The notes under the pieces were generated by a model. That model saw only the letters and a program-made list of their open reading frames with translations, was not told where the DNA came from and ran no database searches. Source: Cyclina sinensis (Eukaryota > Mollusca > Bivalvia > Venerida > Veneridae). Taken from it: 64,000 bases of DNA. Each line of letters opens with the position of its first letter. Positions within the stretch are counted from its first letter, which is position 1. The stretch covers positions 7,481,535-7,545,534 of the forward strand of contig JAAONU010000009.1 of the NCBI GenBank assembly GCA_012932295.1. The letters are read 5' to 3'. Of the stretch, positions 11,560-23,700 are shown one piece after another. The position numbers and the translations under genes are program-made.

Positions 11560-14000
11560 TTCATGAAAGAAGTTATTACCAACCGGTCTTAGATATACAG
11601 AAGCACATCACACTTAAAATAGCATTTCTGAACCCAGTTCAAACTAACAAAATAAACAAATGGGTTTTTTTGTGTGTACTTCTGCAGATACAAAAATGAA
11701 GTTTTAAAAAGAACTTGCTTTCTTTAGAGTGCTAGCGACCCAGCAGCCTGAGATATGCATAGTGTATCATAGTTAAAAAAGTACTTGTGAACAAAGTTTA
11801 AACAAACAACATAAACAAAAGGTGTTTTGGATGTCCTTTTAAATTCAAAACAGAAGGTTTTTCATTTACAGAAGTTTTTGCTTTTTAAGGCTGCTTGCGG
11901 CTCAGCGACCTAGTTACCTGTGATACACATAGCTTATCATAGTTTAAATAGAATTTCTGAACTCAGTTAATACAAACAACATAAACAGAAGGGGTTTTGG
12001 GGTAACCTTTTGCAAATTAAAAAAATCAACAACAAAAAAACAAAACAAAAAATCAAAACAAACAAAACAAGAAAAGTTTTAGCAGTTTTAGGCTGCTAGC
12101 GGCCCAGCGTCCTAAGATGAACATATATCACAGTTAAAGAAGTATTTGTGAACTCAGCTGAAAAAAATAAAAACATCAACAAATGGGGTTTGGGCAGTCC
12201 ACTTGTATTTTCAAAATAAAAAGGTTTTTATGGGCAGTAGTTTTAGCTTTTTTAGGCTGCTAGCGGTCCAGAGTGTCAAAGTTGAAACAGTATTTCTGAA
12301 CTAAGTTCAAACAAACAGCTTTTGTGTATATTCGTAAATTAAAAATTTAAGATTTTTCATGAAAAGAAGTTTTAGCTTTCTTAGGCTGCAGGCGGCCTAG
12401 CGGCCTAAGATATACATTTACAGTTACAGTTAAAAAAGTATTTCTGAAGTCAGTGCAAACAACATTAACAAAAGGGGGTTTTGGTTGTCAATCTGCAAAT
12501 TCAAAATAAAATAATTCATAAATAGAAGTTTTAGCTTTCTTTTAGGCTGCTAGCGGCCCAGGCCTGTGATATACATAGAGTTCACAGTTGAACTAGTATT
12601 TTTAAACTCAGTTCAAACAAAAAACATAAACGAAAGGGCTTTCGGGTGTATATTTGCAACTTTAAAAATGACATTTTTTTATAAAAGAACATCTGTAAGA
12701 GTATTTGGCACCTGTAGGCTGCCGGCGCTCTAGCAGTCTTGTGTTTTGGGTATACGTTGTGTTTCATAATAAGAGAATTATTTCTAAACTCAGCAAATAC
12801 CATAATCTATCTATCTCTCATAATCTTAAAAAGAAAAGAAAGAAAATAAGAAGAAAAAAGATAGAGAGAAAGAAATTAAAGTGAACGAGTTTGTGTGTGG
12901 GTGGGTCGGTCAGTTTAGTAAGTCATCAATAAGAAAGTAAAGTACGAATATTTCTAATCCGACCTACCTTTTATATATTTATATTTTTATTAACTTACTT
13001 ACTGATTGGCTCACTCACTCACTGTCTGACCAATTGATCGACCGGCCACCTGGCTGATTGACCGACCGACAGATCGCTCGACATTGTTTGTTTGTTTCTT
13101 TTTTCTTGCCTTCTTTCTTTCTGACATTCTTTCTTTTTAAAATCATGAGAAATAAATAAGTTATGTCGTTTGTTGAAACTGAGTGCAAAAGTACTTTTTT
13201 TACTTTGAAAAACAACGTTTACCTCAGACCGCTGCGCTGCTTGAAGCATACAAATAGCAATATTCTTTAAATTTGAAAACAACGCCCTGAACACCTTTTG
13301 TTTATTCTATGTTTTTGAACACAGAAAAACCATTTTACTGTGATATACAATGTAAATCATAGGCCGCTGGCAGCTTACAGATAACAAGCACTTTTTTCAT
13401 GGAAAAATGTTGTCATTGTTAAATTTCAAAAATACATTCAAACCCCTTTTGTTAAGAATATATAGGTTAGAACTGAGTTTAGGATACTATTTAAATACTG
13501 TGATGAGCTGCTAGCCATATATTTCATGTCATGAAAACCCTTCTTTAATTTCCAAAAACAACAACAACAACAAAAAAAAAAACAAAAAAAAAACCGTCTT
13601 TAATTGTTGCTGTTTGATGACAGTTACTTAAAAGATATAATTCTTATAGTGATAGACCGCTAGCACCCTTCAGATAATAGATAATGAAACTTTTAAGGAT
13701 GTTTTTTTTTTAATTTGTAAAATAAACCCAAAACCCTTTTTATTGTTGTTGCTTATAGACAGTTCAAAGATATATCTCTTGTTGTGAAAGACAAGGTTTA
13801 TCTAAAGTCGCTAGGCCGCTGGGTCGCTAGCAGCCTTTAGATGACAATTCATGAAAAGACGCTATTTTATTAATTAGCAGAAGTATACCGCAAACCCCTT
13901 TTGTTGTTGTTGTTTGTTGACACTTAGTTCATAGATATCATTTTAATTTTGAGAACAATGTATATCGCAGGCCGACAGGCCGCTACGTTTAGGCCACTAG
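11560..14000. repeat. Inverted satellite array (two opposed arms)
   Basis: The left arm (about 11560-12810) has roughly eight copies of a 150-170-bp module with 'GGCTGCTAGCGGCCCAGCG', then a TCTGAACTCAGTTCAAACAAAC-like part and 'AAAGGGGTTTTGG'. Copies start near 11727, 11900, 12090, 12255, 12384, 12546 and 12717. The right arm (about 13140-14000) carries the same module in reverse: AACCCCTTTTGTTGTTG, then GGCCGCTAGCAGCC, near 13222, 13362, 13505, 13660, 13810 and 13970. A spacer of about 330 bp with TTTCT/CTTTC and GACCGAC simple repeats separates the arms. Confidence 0.7.
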
Positions 14001-17000
14001 GCCACAAGACCGCCAACTTCACGAGCATGTAAGTGCGAGTTAACGAAAAATCGTACTTCTAAGTCAAACTAATATTCATACGTTCCCTTTAAGTTTATAG
14101 GAAGATAAACATCTTTGTTTTCACAACGACTGCGTTTAGGAGCATTGTTGTCTCAGTTTCATAGCAAGAGGAAAAATGTATATTCCACTTTGCCAATGAC
14201 TGAATTTCTTGCCGTTTCATTACGTTTGGGGTAAGGGTACTAAGGTATAAAGAATAAACTTTGAGTCCTTGTTTCCCCATGCATATTTAAGTTACTTAAT
14301 CAACAATGTTCGCCGGAAGGTCCGCTGCTCTGTGAGGACTGTAGTTATTTCTGTTTTTGAAAAGAAACAACGTCCTTCCCGGACAATATGAGTGTTAGTT
14401 GAGAGGAGGAATATCAGACTTTCTACTCTCCTGTATTACGAGTCTTGTGCGTTATCTGACGACTACGCACTCGGGATTTGTTTGTGTAGGTTTTAGTGCA
14501 CAGGTAAGCATAACACTAAGCTGACTAAAAATAAAGTTTGAAGGGGGGGAGGGGGTTTGCCGAGCCCAATCGCTGGAGCATGTCTAGTTCATTGATGTGA
14601 AACTTAAAGATAGCTGGCGACAGGGTCTTCCATATAGTAAGATCCTGCTGGCGACAAGGAGAAGTGCATTGGCCAAAAAGCATAACTCTACCAAGGCCGG
14701 TTTTTGCGTACCCTCCCCTTCTTATATGGTAAGAAGTATAAGTCAGTGCAAAAAAACCATAACTCTATCTGGTTCCATTTTTGAATTTTCTCTACTCTAA
14801 TTTTTTGGTTGGGAGCGAAACATAAAAACAAAGAAGTGAATAAAAGTGAAACTTAAAACATAGATAGATGGCAACAAGAGAAACTGTAGAGCCAAAAAAC
14901 CTAATTGTACCTTATCCAGTTTTGGAGAGATATCCCCTTCCCTAATTTCTATAATGAATTTTTGTCCGGAACATAACTTGAAAACTGTGAAAGTGATTGT
15001 CTTGAAACTTTAAACAAAGAAAGATTGTAAGAAATAGGAGTGCTGTGCTTAGGAATTTTAACTCTACCTGGTCATAGTATTTAATGATCGTCCTTCTTTA
15101 TTTTTATTTTCTGTACGGGAAATTGCCATTATTATATTCCTATATGTACAATTGGAGGGGGGTTAGTGTTATCTAATATTATGTAATTCTAAGTTTTGAT
15201 TGGCTGTTAGAAGATCCGATTATTGCCGAAGCATTACGTATTTTTACGATGTACTACCTGTTGAATCAAATTGCGAATGCTTAATTCGGATGTTGTGTTA
15301 TTCCGGAAAATATCGAACAGAATCTGGTGTAGTAATATTGTTTATATCTGCATATATATGGACGTTATGCTCCATTGTGTTTATATACATGATTTATGGG
15401 GAGGTTTTATGTCTAAAATTTCTGCAAAGGGTGAAGCAGCTTAACTTAATTGATGAAGTCAACATTAATATTAAAGTTGTGTTTAATTTGGAGAATGAGC
15501 AACATAATAACAAAATCATAGCGGGTTATCGTAAATGCTCTGTACATAGCAGGTGCCCGAATAGTGGAGTCAAGGGAGATAATGCTGAAAATTGATTTTC
15601 ATGTCAATATTGTTTGAATTTTTAAATAGTGGCAGTTTGAATAATTTGTTCCAAAATATATATTAAAGCTCCTGTAAACTTAATTTTAGGTTACAACTTC
15701 AACATTCATATGAAAAAATGCATTATAAGGCAAGATTTGTTACAGTAATTGTTCACACATGGCAAAGAAAATTACTGCTGTTCATTTTGTTGATATGCGT
15801 CACTACTAAAGAGTGTACGAGCAGGTAGCTAAACAGAAAACGGCATTCAGATGATACAGTCAAGGATCCAAAAGTAGGAGCAATACACAAAGAAAACGAA
15901 CATACACCAATTGAAATAAAACCAATAACAGTCCAAATTCATTGTGCGAAAATCAAGAATTATGGTCCAGCGGACACAACTGCACCTGGCTATATCTTTT
16001 CGTGTAACAATACATAAAGTGTCAGACATTAAAGACAACAAGCATAGATATTTGCGGTGACATCTTCCAAGTTGGAATGGCATATGTGGCTCTAAGTACG
16101 GTTTCAACATTTAGTGATTTACATACATGTATATGCAAATTTAACCCCATTCAGCTTTACCCACCTCGAAATATCTGACAAGAATAAGATGACATTAAGA
16201 AAATCAACCTGCAGATATCTTGAAATGACATTGTACTTTACATTTGCTATCTCAAAACCTGGTCCTTTATTACTTTGTAACAACATAATACTTCCTTTGT
16301 AAACCATTAGAGATACTCAGTGCAAATGCTAAGGGTATAAAAATGCTCTATTTAAAAAGGAAACACCGCATCACCCTGCCTATAATTATAACAATTTACT
16401 GACATTTTTCATTATAATTCCTTATGTCATTACAAGTATTGATACAAGGCATGAGAATGCACTGTAATATCAATGAACTGCTAATTCACTCTTTCGTTCA
16501 GTTCAGTGTAACACTGTATAATTTTTAAAAAAATATTGTGTCTAAAAATATTGTTAGTACAGTAATAGAACCTATTACCAAAATTTGCATTAATACAGGA
16601 CCATTATACTGTTTTGCAATGAGTATGAACAAGAACCCTTATAAATATTTCGAATTGCTTGACCTCATCTTAATGTATTACCTGTTGAAATTTCTTATGC
16701 ATGTATGACAGATCAGAAGCATAGTAATAAGTGACTGTATCTCACCTGGTCTTTATGTTGTATAATCAAAGTAATCAAAGCATGGTCATAGTTTATTATT
16801 AAAATTGATATTTGTTATTCTATTCAAGCATGTCTGTTATTATGTTCAAGCATGTTATTCAGTGAAATTCGTGTTATTTTGTTACTTAACAAAACAAACA
16901 ATGTTTCAGAATCATAACTATCACCATAAACATCAAGAGATATGGAAATAAAAAGTTGTTGTTCTTCAAAAAATGTGCATTACCTTAGTTATAATATGTC

Positions 17001-20000
17001 TGAACTGCAGGTCTTCAATTTAAAGATATATATTAAATTCCTTTTTATTGGCATCTGCAAACAAAATAGTGTAGTTAAGGTTCCTTGAAAATACAATAAA
17101 AATCGTACACTCAAATGGACTCAAGTCCATTTGAATTTTTCTTGTTTTGTCTAGACTGTAAGTTTAAAACTATGAAGTGAATTGATGTGAAACTTACAAT
17201 ATTTATAGATAATTACAAGAAAAAATACAATGCCTGAGTTATTTCCCTTTTCTATCTTATAATGAATGTTTGCCAAATCATGACTTGAAGACTATGAAAT
17301 GGATTGACTTAAAACATAAAACAAAGATAGATAATAATAAGAAGAAGAAGAAGTGCTTTGCACAAGAACCATAAGTTTAACTGTTTCAAATTTAAAATTA
17401 TCTCCCCTTTTAAATTTTATTTTACTGGAGCATAACTTATATTCGTGTAGTTTATTGATGTGAAACTTTAATTAAAGAAAGTTGGCGACAAGGAAAAGTG
17501 CATTGCCATAGAAGCATAACTCAACCTTATCCAGTCTTTGAGTAATCTCCCCTTCTTGAATTTTTATAATGAATCTTTGTCCGGAGCATAAATTGAACAC
17601 TATGAAAGTGATTGTCTCGAAACTTTAGATAAAGATAGATGGTAAGAGGTAAAAATGTAATGCTTAAGAACTCTAACTCTACCTGGTCCCATTTTGAATT
17701 ATCTATCTTCTAATGAATTTTGTCAGGTGCATTACTTTAATCTATGAAGTGATTTGATGTGAAGCTCAAAATATAGATCGCTGGTGACAAGGAGAAGTTC
17801 ACTGCCCAAGAAGCATAACTCTACCTTATCCAGTTTTTAAGTTATCTACGTTTCATTGGTTTTAAAATGGAATGTCCGGAGCATAACTTGATGGTTGTGA
17901 AAGGGATTGGCTTGAAACTTAAAAGAAAGATATGTGTTAAGAAGTAGAAGTGCAGTGTGCAAGAAATATGTCTCTGTCAGGCCTTACTGTTAAATGATCT
18001 CCCCTCTTAAAACATGTTCGGTATATAAATATTTCTTTGTATATTAATAAGAGTCTTTTGGTGTCCTTTCAACAAAAAGTTGTAAAAATATTCTTGCTGA
18101 ACATGATGGTTTTCAAATATTTGTGCAGGCCATGTGAAATGTCTGGTATCATCAGTTCGCAGCCTAGGCTGACTGGCGTATATTGCATCTGTTCTCGAAG
18201 GTTTTTTCTTCTTCTTGTTTTAAGTGCGAATGCGTAAATTCGGACGTAAAATGTAGTTTTTATTTGTTTAATATTATCCAATTTTTGTTATAATTATATT
18301 TGTTTAAGATCAACAATATAGAGCTACATATTTGAACTTCCCAGTTGAGATTGTAAACATTTAGTTTCAAAAATCGCAACACGCAGAGGAACGGTCTTTG
18401 AAATATTTGAAGTTTGAATCCATTAATTTCTAAACATTATCAAAGTCAAAAGAACAGTTATAACGGTTATAAGATTAAACAAACTTAATACAATACCTAC
18501 ACGTTGTATAAACAAACTAAAAACCTTAACTGGACCAGAAACTAATGAGATCTAGAAATATATACATTTTTACGACAATGTAAAAGAGGTTTATGTACTT
18601 TTGTCAAACCTGGATCGATTGTAAATATATAGCCTTCTAAAAATTGGTTGATTTGTTTCATATATTTAATTCATTATCAGTCCCGCCGTAGTTCTATAGC
18701 AAAAAGATCTAACATTTGAACTAACTTTTGTGACGGGCTTCTTTTGTGCACTTAACTGTAATTTTCGTTCACGTAGCGCACAGCTAGAACAGATTTCATG
18801 GTGAGAACTTGGAAAATTTTGCCTTTTATACATTTTCCTTAATAAATGCTGTTGCATGTTTTACAGGTGAATATTTTGGAATATTTTTATTAATAAATGT
18901 TTTTCTACATTCTGTCATTTATGGCATTTTCTAGTTTGTTAAATAGAAACGGATTTTTAGTGAGAACTCGGAAGTATTTGCCTTTTCTATGTTTTCCTTA
19001 TTAAATGTTTTTGCATGTTTGACAGACATTGAAGAGAACACACGACGGGTGAAACAAATATTCGCATATTACATGTGGACCATTGTAATCTTTCTGATAC
19101 ACGGCTTACTTTCTTGCATTGTCCAAGATAGCAGGGACATATGACAAGAATTACGTTAACATTTCGGTTATCGAAACATCATTAAGTGAGATGTTTTTGA
19201 TAATTATACATTAACATTCTTACTGAGGATTTAAATGAAAACTGTACTTTTCAACAAAACTTATTATTTCTTTCAAGAAATGAAAAGGAAATGTGTGTTC
19301 AGAAATGAACTCAACGGTTGGCTTATACCATATTATCATACTAAGATGTTTTAACTTGTATGTCATGTTTTATATTGTTACATATAAGCTTTGGAACAAA
19401 GAACATTACAGTTAATGTATCCGTAGATGAAGAAATTAGCGTTTGTATTTTTGACTCGGAAAAATGTTTTATTCTTTGTTTGCTTTCTGAGCCAACTTTT
19501 GACCTGCTGAACTGAAGAAATATACTACCCAAAATTTGCAAAGGATCACATTTTATAACTAGTGTTACTTCTGTTTGATGGTTAATCTATTTCATTTATT
19601 TCGCATATAGTGTTTTAGCAAATCATTGTCATGAAACGATTTTGTTGATGCGTGACAGAACGAGATGGCCGAAAATCAACACCAGAATACCAAAAATGCG
19701 GATAATCAAGACTTAGATAAGTTTAATTATAGTGCCAGTTGACATTCATAAACACCTGATATCGCCGCCACCGATAAACTCCTGGTCCTGTTAGCTGCGG
19801 AAGCTGTGGCCTTTCCTTATTGTGCACCTGTTTAAGCTCCTAAGTTGTCTCCAGTTGGACTTGGGGAGCAAAAATTGCTATCTGCAGCTAATCCCATTCG
19901 TGCAATCATGCACGAATCGATTCGCTAAATTTTATTCCTGTTGAGATCGCAATGGATATGCTGTTGACAGTAATTTCTGCCAGCAACAATCCAGGAGTTT

Positions 20001-20600
20001 AGACAGGCGATGCTTTCGGAAATGGGCTCTGTTTCCGCAGCAAAGGGTCCGCGGTCTTATCTGTAGATTGGGGCGACGTAGCTACAGACATCATACGCGG
20101 TATTAAATCCTAAGTGTGACTTTCCGTCGTTTGTGATACCAAAATGTTGATTCTCGACTTTAACCACAGTTACATTTCAAAAAACACTACACTGACCATC
20201 GTTTTCACAATAATGATTTGCCAAAACAATGAATTTGAAATGTGTAAAAAATTGTCATTACCGGACACGAAAAAAAAAACAACAAAAAACCTTGCTATAA
20301 AAAGTGACCCTTGGCCATTTTTGAGTACTATATGTCGCCGAAAATCTGTATATGACCCCAAATGTTTAGTAACGGCGTAGTGAAATTAATTCTAAAACTT
20401 TAATTTTAAGTTGACATTACTAGAACAATTTTCGTGAAAGTAAGTTGCATGTCTAATTATCGGATAGTCGTTTAAAGGGAAAACATAGCAAGAAAATCAT
20501 GACTGAAATTATGAAGCCCCTTATGTATGTATACATTGTTCACTTTGTGCTTTTCACATAAACGCTGGGCATCTTTTAAAAGGAAATTTCTTGTATCAAA
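14001..20600. other. Intergenic DNA with two blocks of GGACATAACTTG-type repeats
   Basis: At 14590-15130 and 17150-18020 a module recurs with 'GTGAAACTTAAA', 'GACAAGGAGAAGTGCATTG', 'AAGCATAACTCTACC' and 'GTCCGGAGCATAACTTGA', related to the array at 7500-8400. The remaining sequence (15200-17150, 18020-19660, 20120-20600) shows only short open frames with no recognised domain. Confidence 0.5.
19665..20115 (+). pseudogene. Degenerate coding-like stretch, origin unknown
   Basis: This stretch is visibly richer in G and C than its surroundings. Read from the ATG at 19665 it has a run of codon-like sequence (MAENQHQNTKNADNQDLDKF) interrupted by several stops and apparent frame changes, with later pieces such as KLLVLLAAEAVAFPYCAP and RQAMLSEMGSVSAAKGPRSY. 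That pattern fits the corpse of a retroelement gag-like frame or a host pseudogene. I do not recognise the family. Confidence 0.3.
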
Positions 20601-20651
20601 TTGCCTTGTTTATTACATGAGTGTTACTATATAATTACACGCAGATACACA

Positions 20652-20703
20652 ATGATGGGAAGAAATAGCAGTCAGGTGGCTGTGATATTCCTGACACTGT
20701 TCG
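20652..20703 (+). other. Exon 1 of the eight-sushi gene: signal peptide
   Basis: Two adjacent ATGs open a frame with a short polar start and a hydrophobic stretch (VAVIFLTLF). The exon ends at G|GTGAGT in phase 1. The paralogue's exon 1 (37224-37272) has the same size and role (RLAVVLLAMFPG). Confidence 0.75.
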
Positions 20704-23700
20704 GTGAGTACTACTCAAATTTTGTGTCCTGTCATCTTAAAGGGGGCATATCCTTAACCAATGATATTTTGCATTTGAAGTGTGCTAAATAATTCTGAAT
20801 AAAATTTAGAAATATTTTATATTGTAAAAAAAGAACGCATTTTTAAAGACAATTAGGGCATACTGACACTAATTATAATAAAGTGTTCAATATTCTATTC
20901 CACTTAAAATGTACAACGACAAAAACCTAATATTAATGCATTAAGTTTACTTGTTACTTGCTGTACTTACAACTTATGACTAGCACACTGACATCAGGTA
21001 ATTATTCGTGTAATATAATTCACATCTATATGGTTTTGAAGGAAATGGAAATTTCTGCCATGTTGGGCACATCTGTTGATTTCTAAAGAGCTAATGACCG
21101 ACGAATTCGTTTTTGTAAATTTGTATTGTTTAAAGCATCATTTGCATAATATAATAAAACTAATCTGTTTTGTATAATTTGAATTAGTATTTCGTAATAT
21201 CAATAACCTTATATTTATATTTAATAATTTCCATTTCTGTTCAATACTGTCAATTTGTATCGTATATCTCATATTTGTTTCTAATACCGATTAATTATAT
21301 TGTATTTTTTTCTTTTATTATTTTTAGTATGTTGTATAACATCTATTTGTATTTAATAATTTTATTTCTGATCAATACCGTCAATTTGTATCGTATGTCG
21401 CATATTTGTAATCTATACTGATTAATTTATATTGTAAAATTTCTATTACTATTTTTCTTTTATATTTGTTGTAAAACGTCCATTTATACTTAATAATTAC
21501 TTCGTTACTATGAATTCTGAACAAATTTGTCTTGTTGACATTTTTTACATTTTTATATCATAATATGTTATTATTTTTCTGGGATTTGTTAGTTGATTCT
21601 GTGTGGAACAACATGACAGCCTCCATGTCTCCAGTTGGTCGAAACTTAAACAAAACCAGAGCCATATTTCTGAAATTACATAACCAGCAATAGAAAAGAA
21701 TAGTATAGAATGAGAGTTGTGGTCTTGGATTCCTTTAGCCAATGAAGTCCACCGTCTAAAACTCAACAAACAAACCATTAATAACAAATATTTTTGAATA
21801 CAAATTGAATTTATTGAATAGAAATGAAAATTATCAAATACTTTCGAGCTTTCAATGTATTAATATTGATAATAGTCTTAAATTAATGTTCACAGTCACA
21901 GCAATATTTTGCAAAGGAGAAACAATCTTCACAAAGTTATGAAAAAGAAAGATTTTTTTTGGTCAATAATCAAGTTAATCGTATTTTCTTCTGAAACGTC
22001 CAAGAAACAAGTTAACCATAAAAAAATATTAAAAAAGATCTTCCCATAGATGACTATTTGCAATATTCAGTGTAAGTACTTTGTACATTTTAGATGTATT
22101 TGTTTTTATTACTTTGTTGAATTAGTGATATGTACCTAATGGCAAAATTCTTTGAAGAGGATTTGAACCATTTTGTTCATATGCTATACTTCTGTAAAGC
22201 TTTTGTCTAAATAAGACATTAAATAAATACTTTTTTAATCAGTTAGAAGGAAATAATATACAGGACTACTAAAGATTTTGGCAACTCGTTGTTCATATTG
22301 TAGGACATGTTGTGACCTTTTGCTCGGACTGTGAAACTGCATCATGTTCAAACATACATGCATGCTACAACTGCAATACCTATCTCAATTCTGACTGCAT
22401 GGACACCTACACGGTTGCAAACGAAGACACTTGTCGCAGCGAACTGGCTAGCAGTTCTCATATAACAGCTGAGTATATACAGTCAACTGGACAGTGCACC
22501 ATGGCCAGGAGTACTTGCTGGATGTGGTATTCGTCTACAATAGACGTACTTTTCTTTAAGACATGCAACACAGGTAATTTATTCATTCTTCTTCTCTTTA
22601 ATTTTGTGAACACTTAAGAGGTCATATCTTATCACATCTTCATGAACCTTGCTCAGATTTTTTGTCTTGATGATCTATTTTAGTGATTGCTGTTATAACA
22701 ATGACGTCATCAACTCAGAGCGATTCAGTTTGCATATGTGATTCAGTGTACATGTCTTTTTTCACGTAGGTTGCAGTAATTACACACTTGAAAAGCAAGA
22801 CAACACTGCCGTCGCAAGTAGTGCTGGATCGTACGTATTCTACAATGATGTCGACGACCATTATTCATGTCTGTCAAAATGTTTGCCACCCTCACAGGAC
22901 TGTACAGTATCGTATTATCCTGACGAAGATGACTGTTACGTGTTTACGACAAACTGTGGCGGGACGTGTGCGACAGTGTCATCATCTGACTGGATGGTTT
23001 ACACAGTAACGTGTAATGCAGGTATGTAATGAGATCAGAGGCTGTAAGTGATACGTTTGCCTAACATGGCAACTTTCACAGAGATCGAAAATGATATACC
23101 GGTACAAGCTTTACGGTTTAGACAAAGGCTGATATACCGGAACTAAACTCGAACTAATATCCTATGGGATGCATCGAAATATAATGAATCCGTGTACTTT
23201 CAGTGCATAAAGTATGAGGTTTCCCCCTGTAAAACTTTATGGTTGAGATTATTTGGACTCATTCGAAACCCTGCTTTTTCAACTCTTGTAGAGTATATTT
23301 TTTTGTGTCACCGTGCGTTAAAATTGTTGGCTAAAAAGCAAACAGATATTGACTTCAAAACATCCTTTTCAAATAAATCATAAACGTAAGAAACAAAGAT
23401 CAAGAATCGGACCATTTGTTAACAAACCGCTGCTAGTAAAATATACTATACATTTCAAACAGAAACTTCACAAATAGAATTAAATAACACTGATATGCAC
23501 AATTTTATCTAAAAGTAGCATTATTTTTAAATGAATTATTTTTACATAGCTTAATTTAGAATGTATATTTGGAGTCATTTGTATGCCCCTGAAATAGGAT
23601 AAATGATAGATAAATAAAAGCACCGTCAGTCCATCCGTGTCCAATTTGTGTCGGTTTTCAGTTTCTTCCGATTTTTAAAAAATCCTGGTTAATGCATATT

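Noticed and set aside
15200..15595. 131-codon open frame with hydrophobic segments
   Set aside because: No recognised domain, no splice or paralogue support, AT-rich codon use like background.
20626..20640. TATATAAT just upstream of the first ATG as a TATA box
   Set aside because: Only about 20 bp before the ATG in AT-rich DNA; would leave almost no 5' leader.
22788..23009. 73-codon open frame in the plus strand
   Set aside because: It is the wrong frame of exon 3 of the sushi gene; the spliced frame carries the conserved cysteines.
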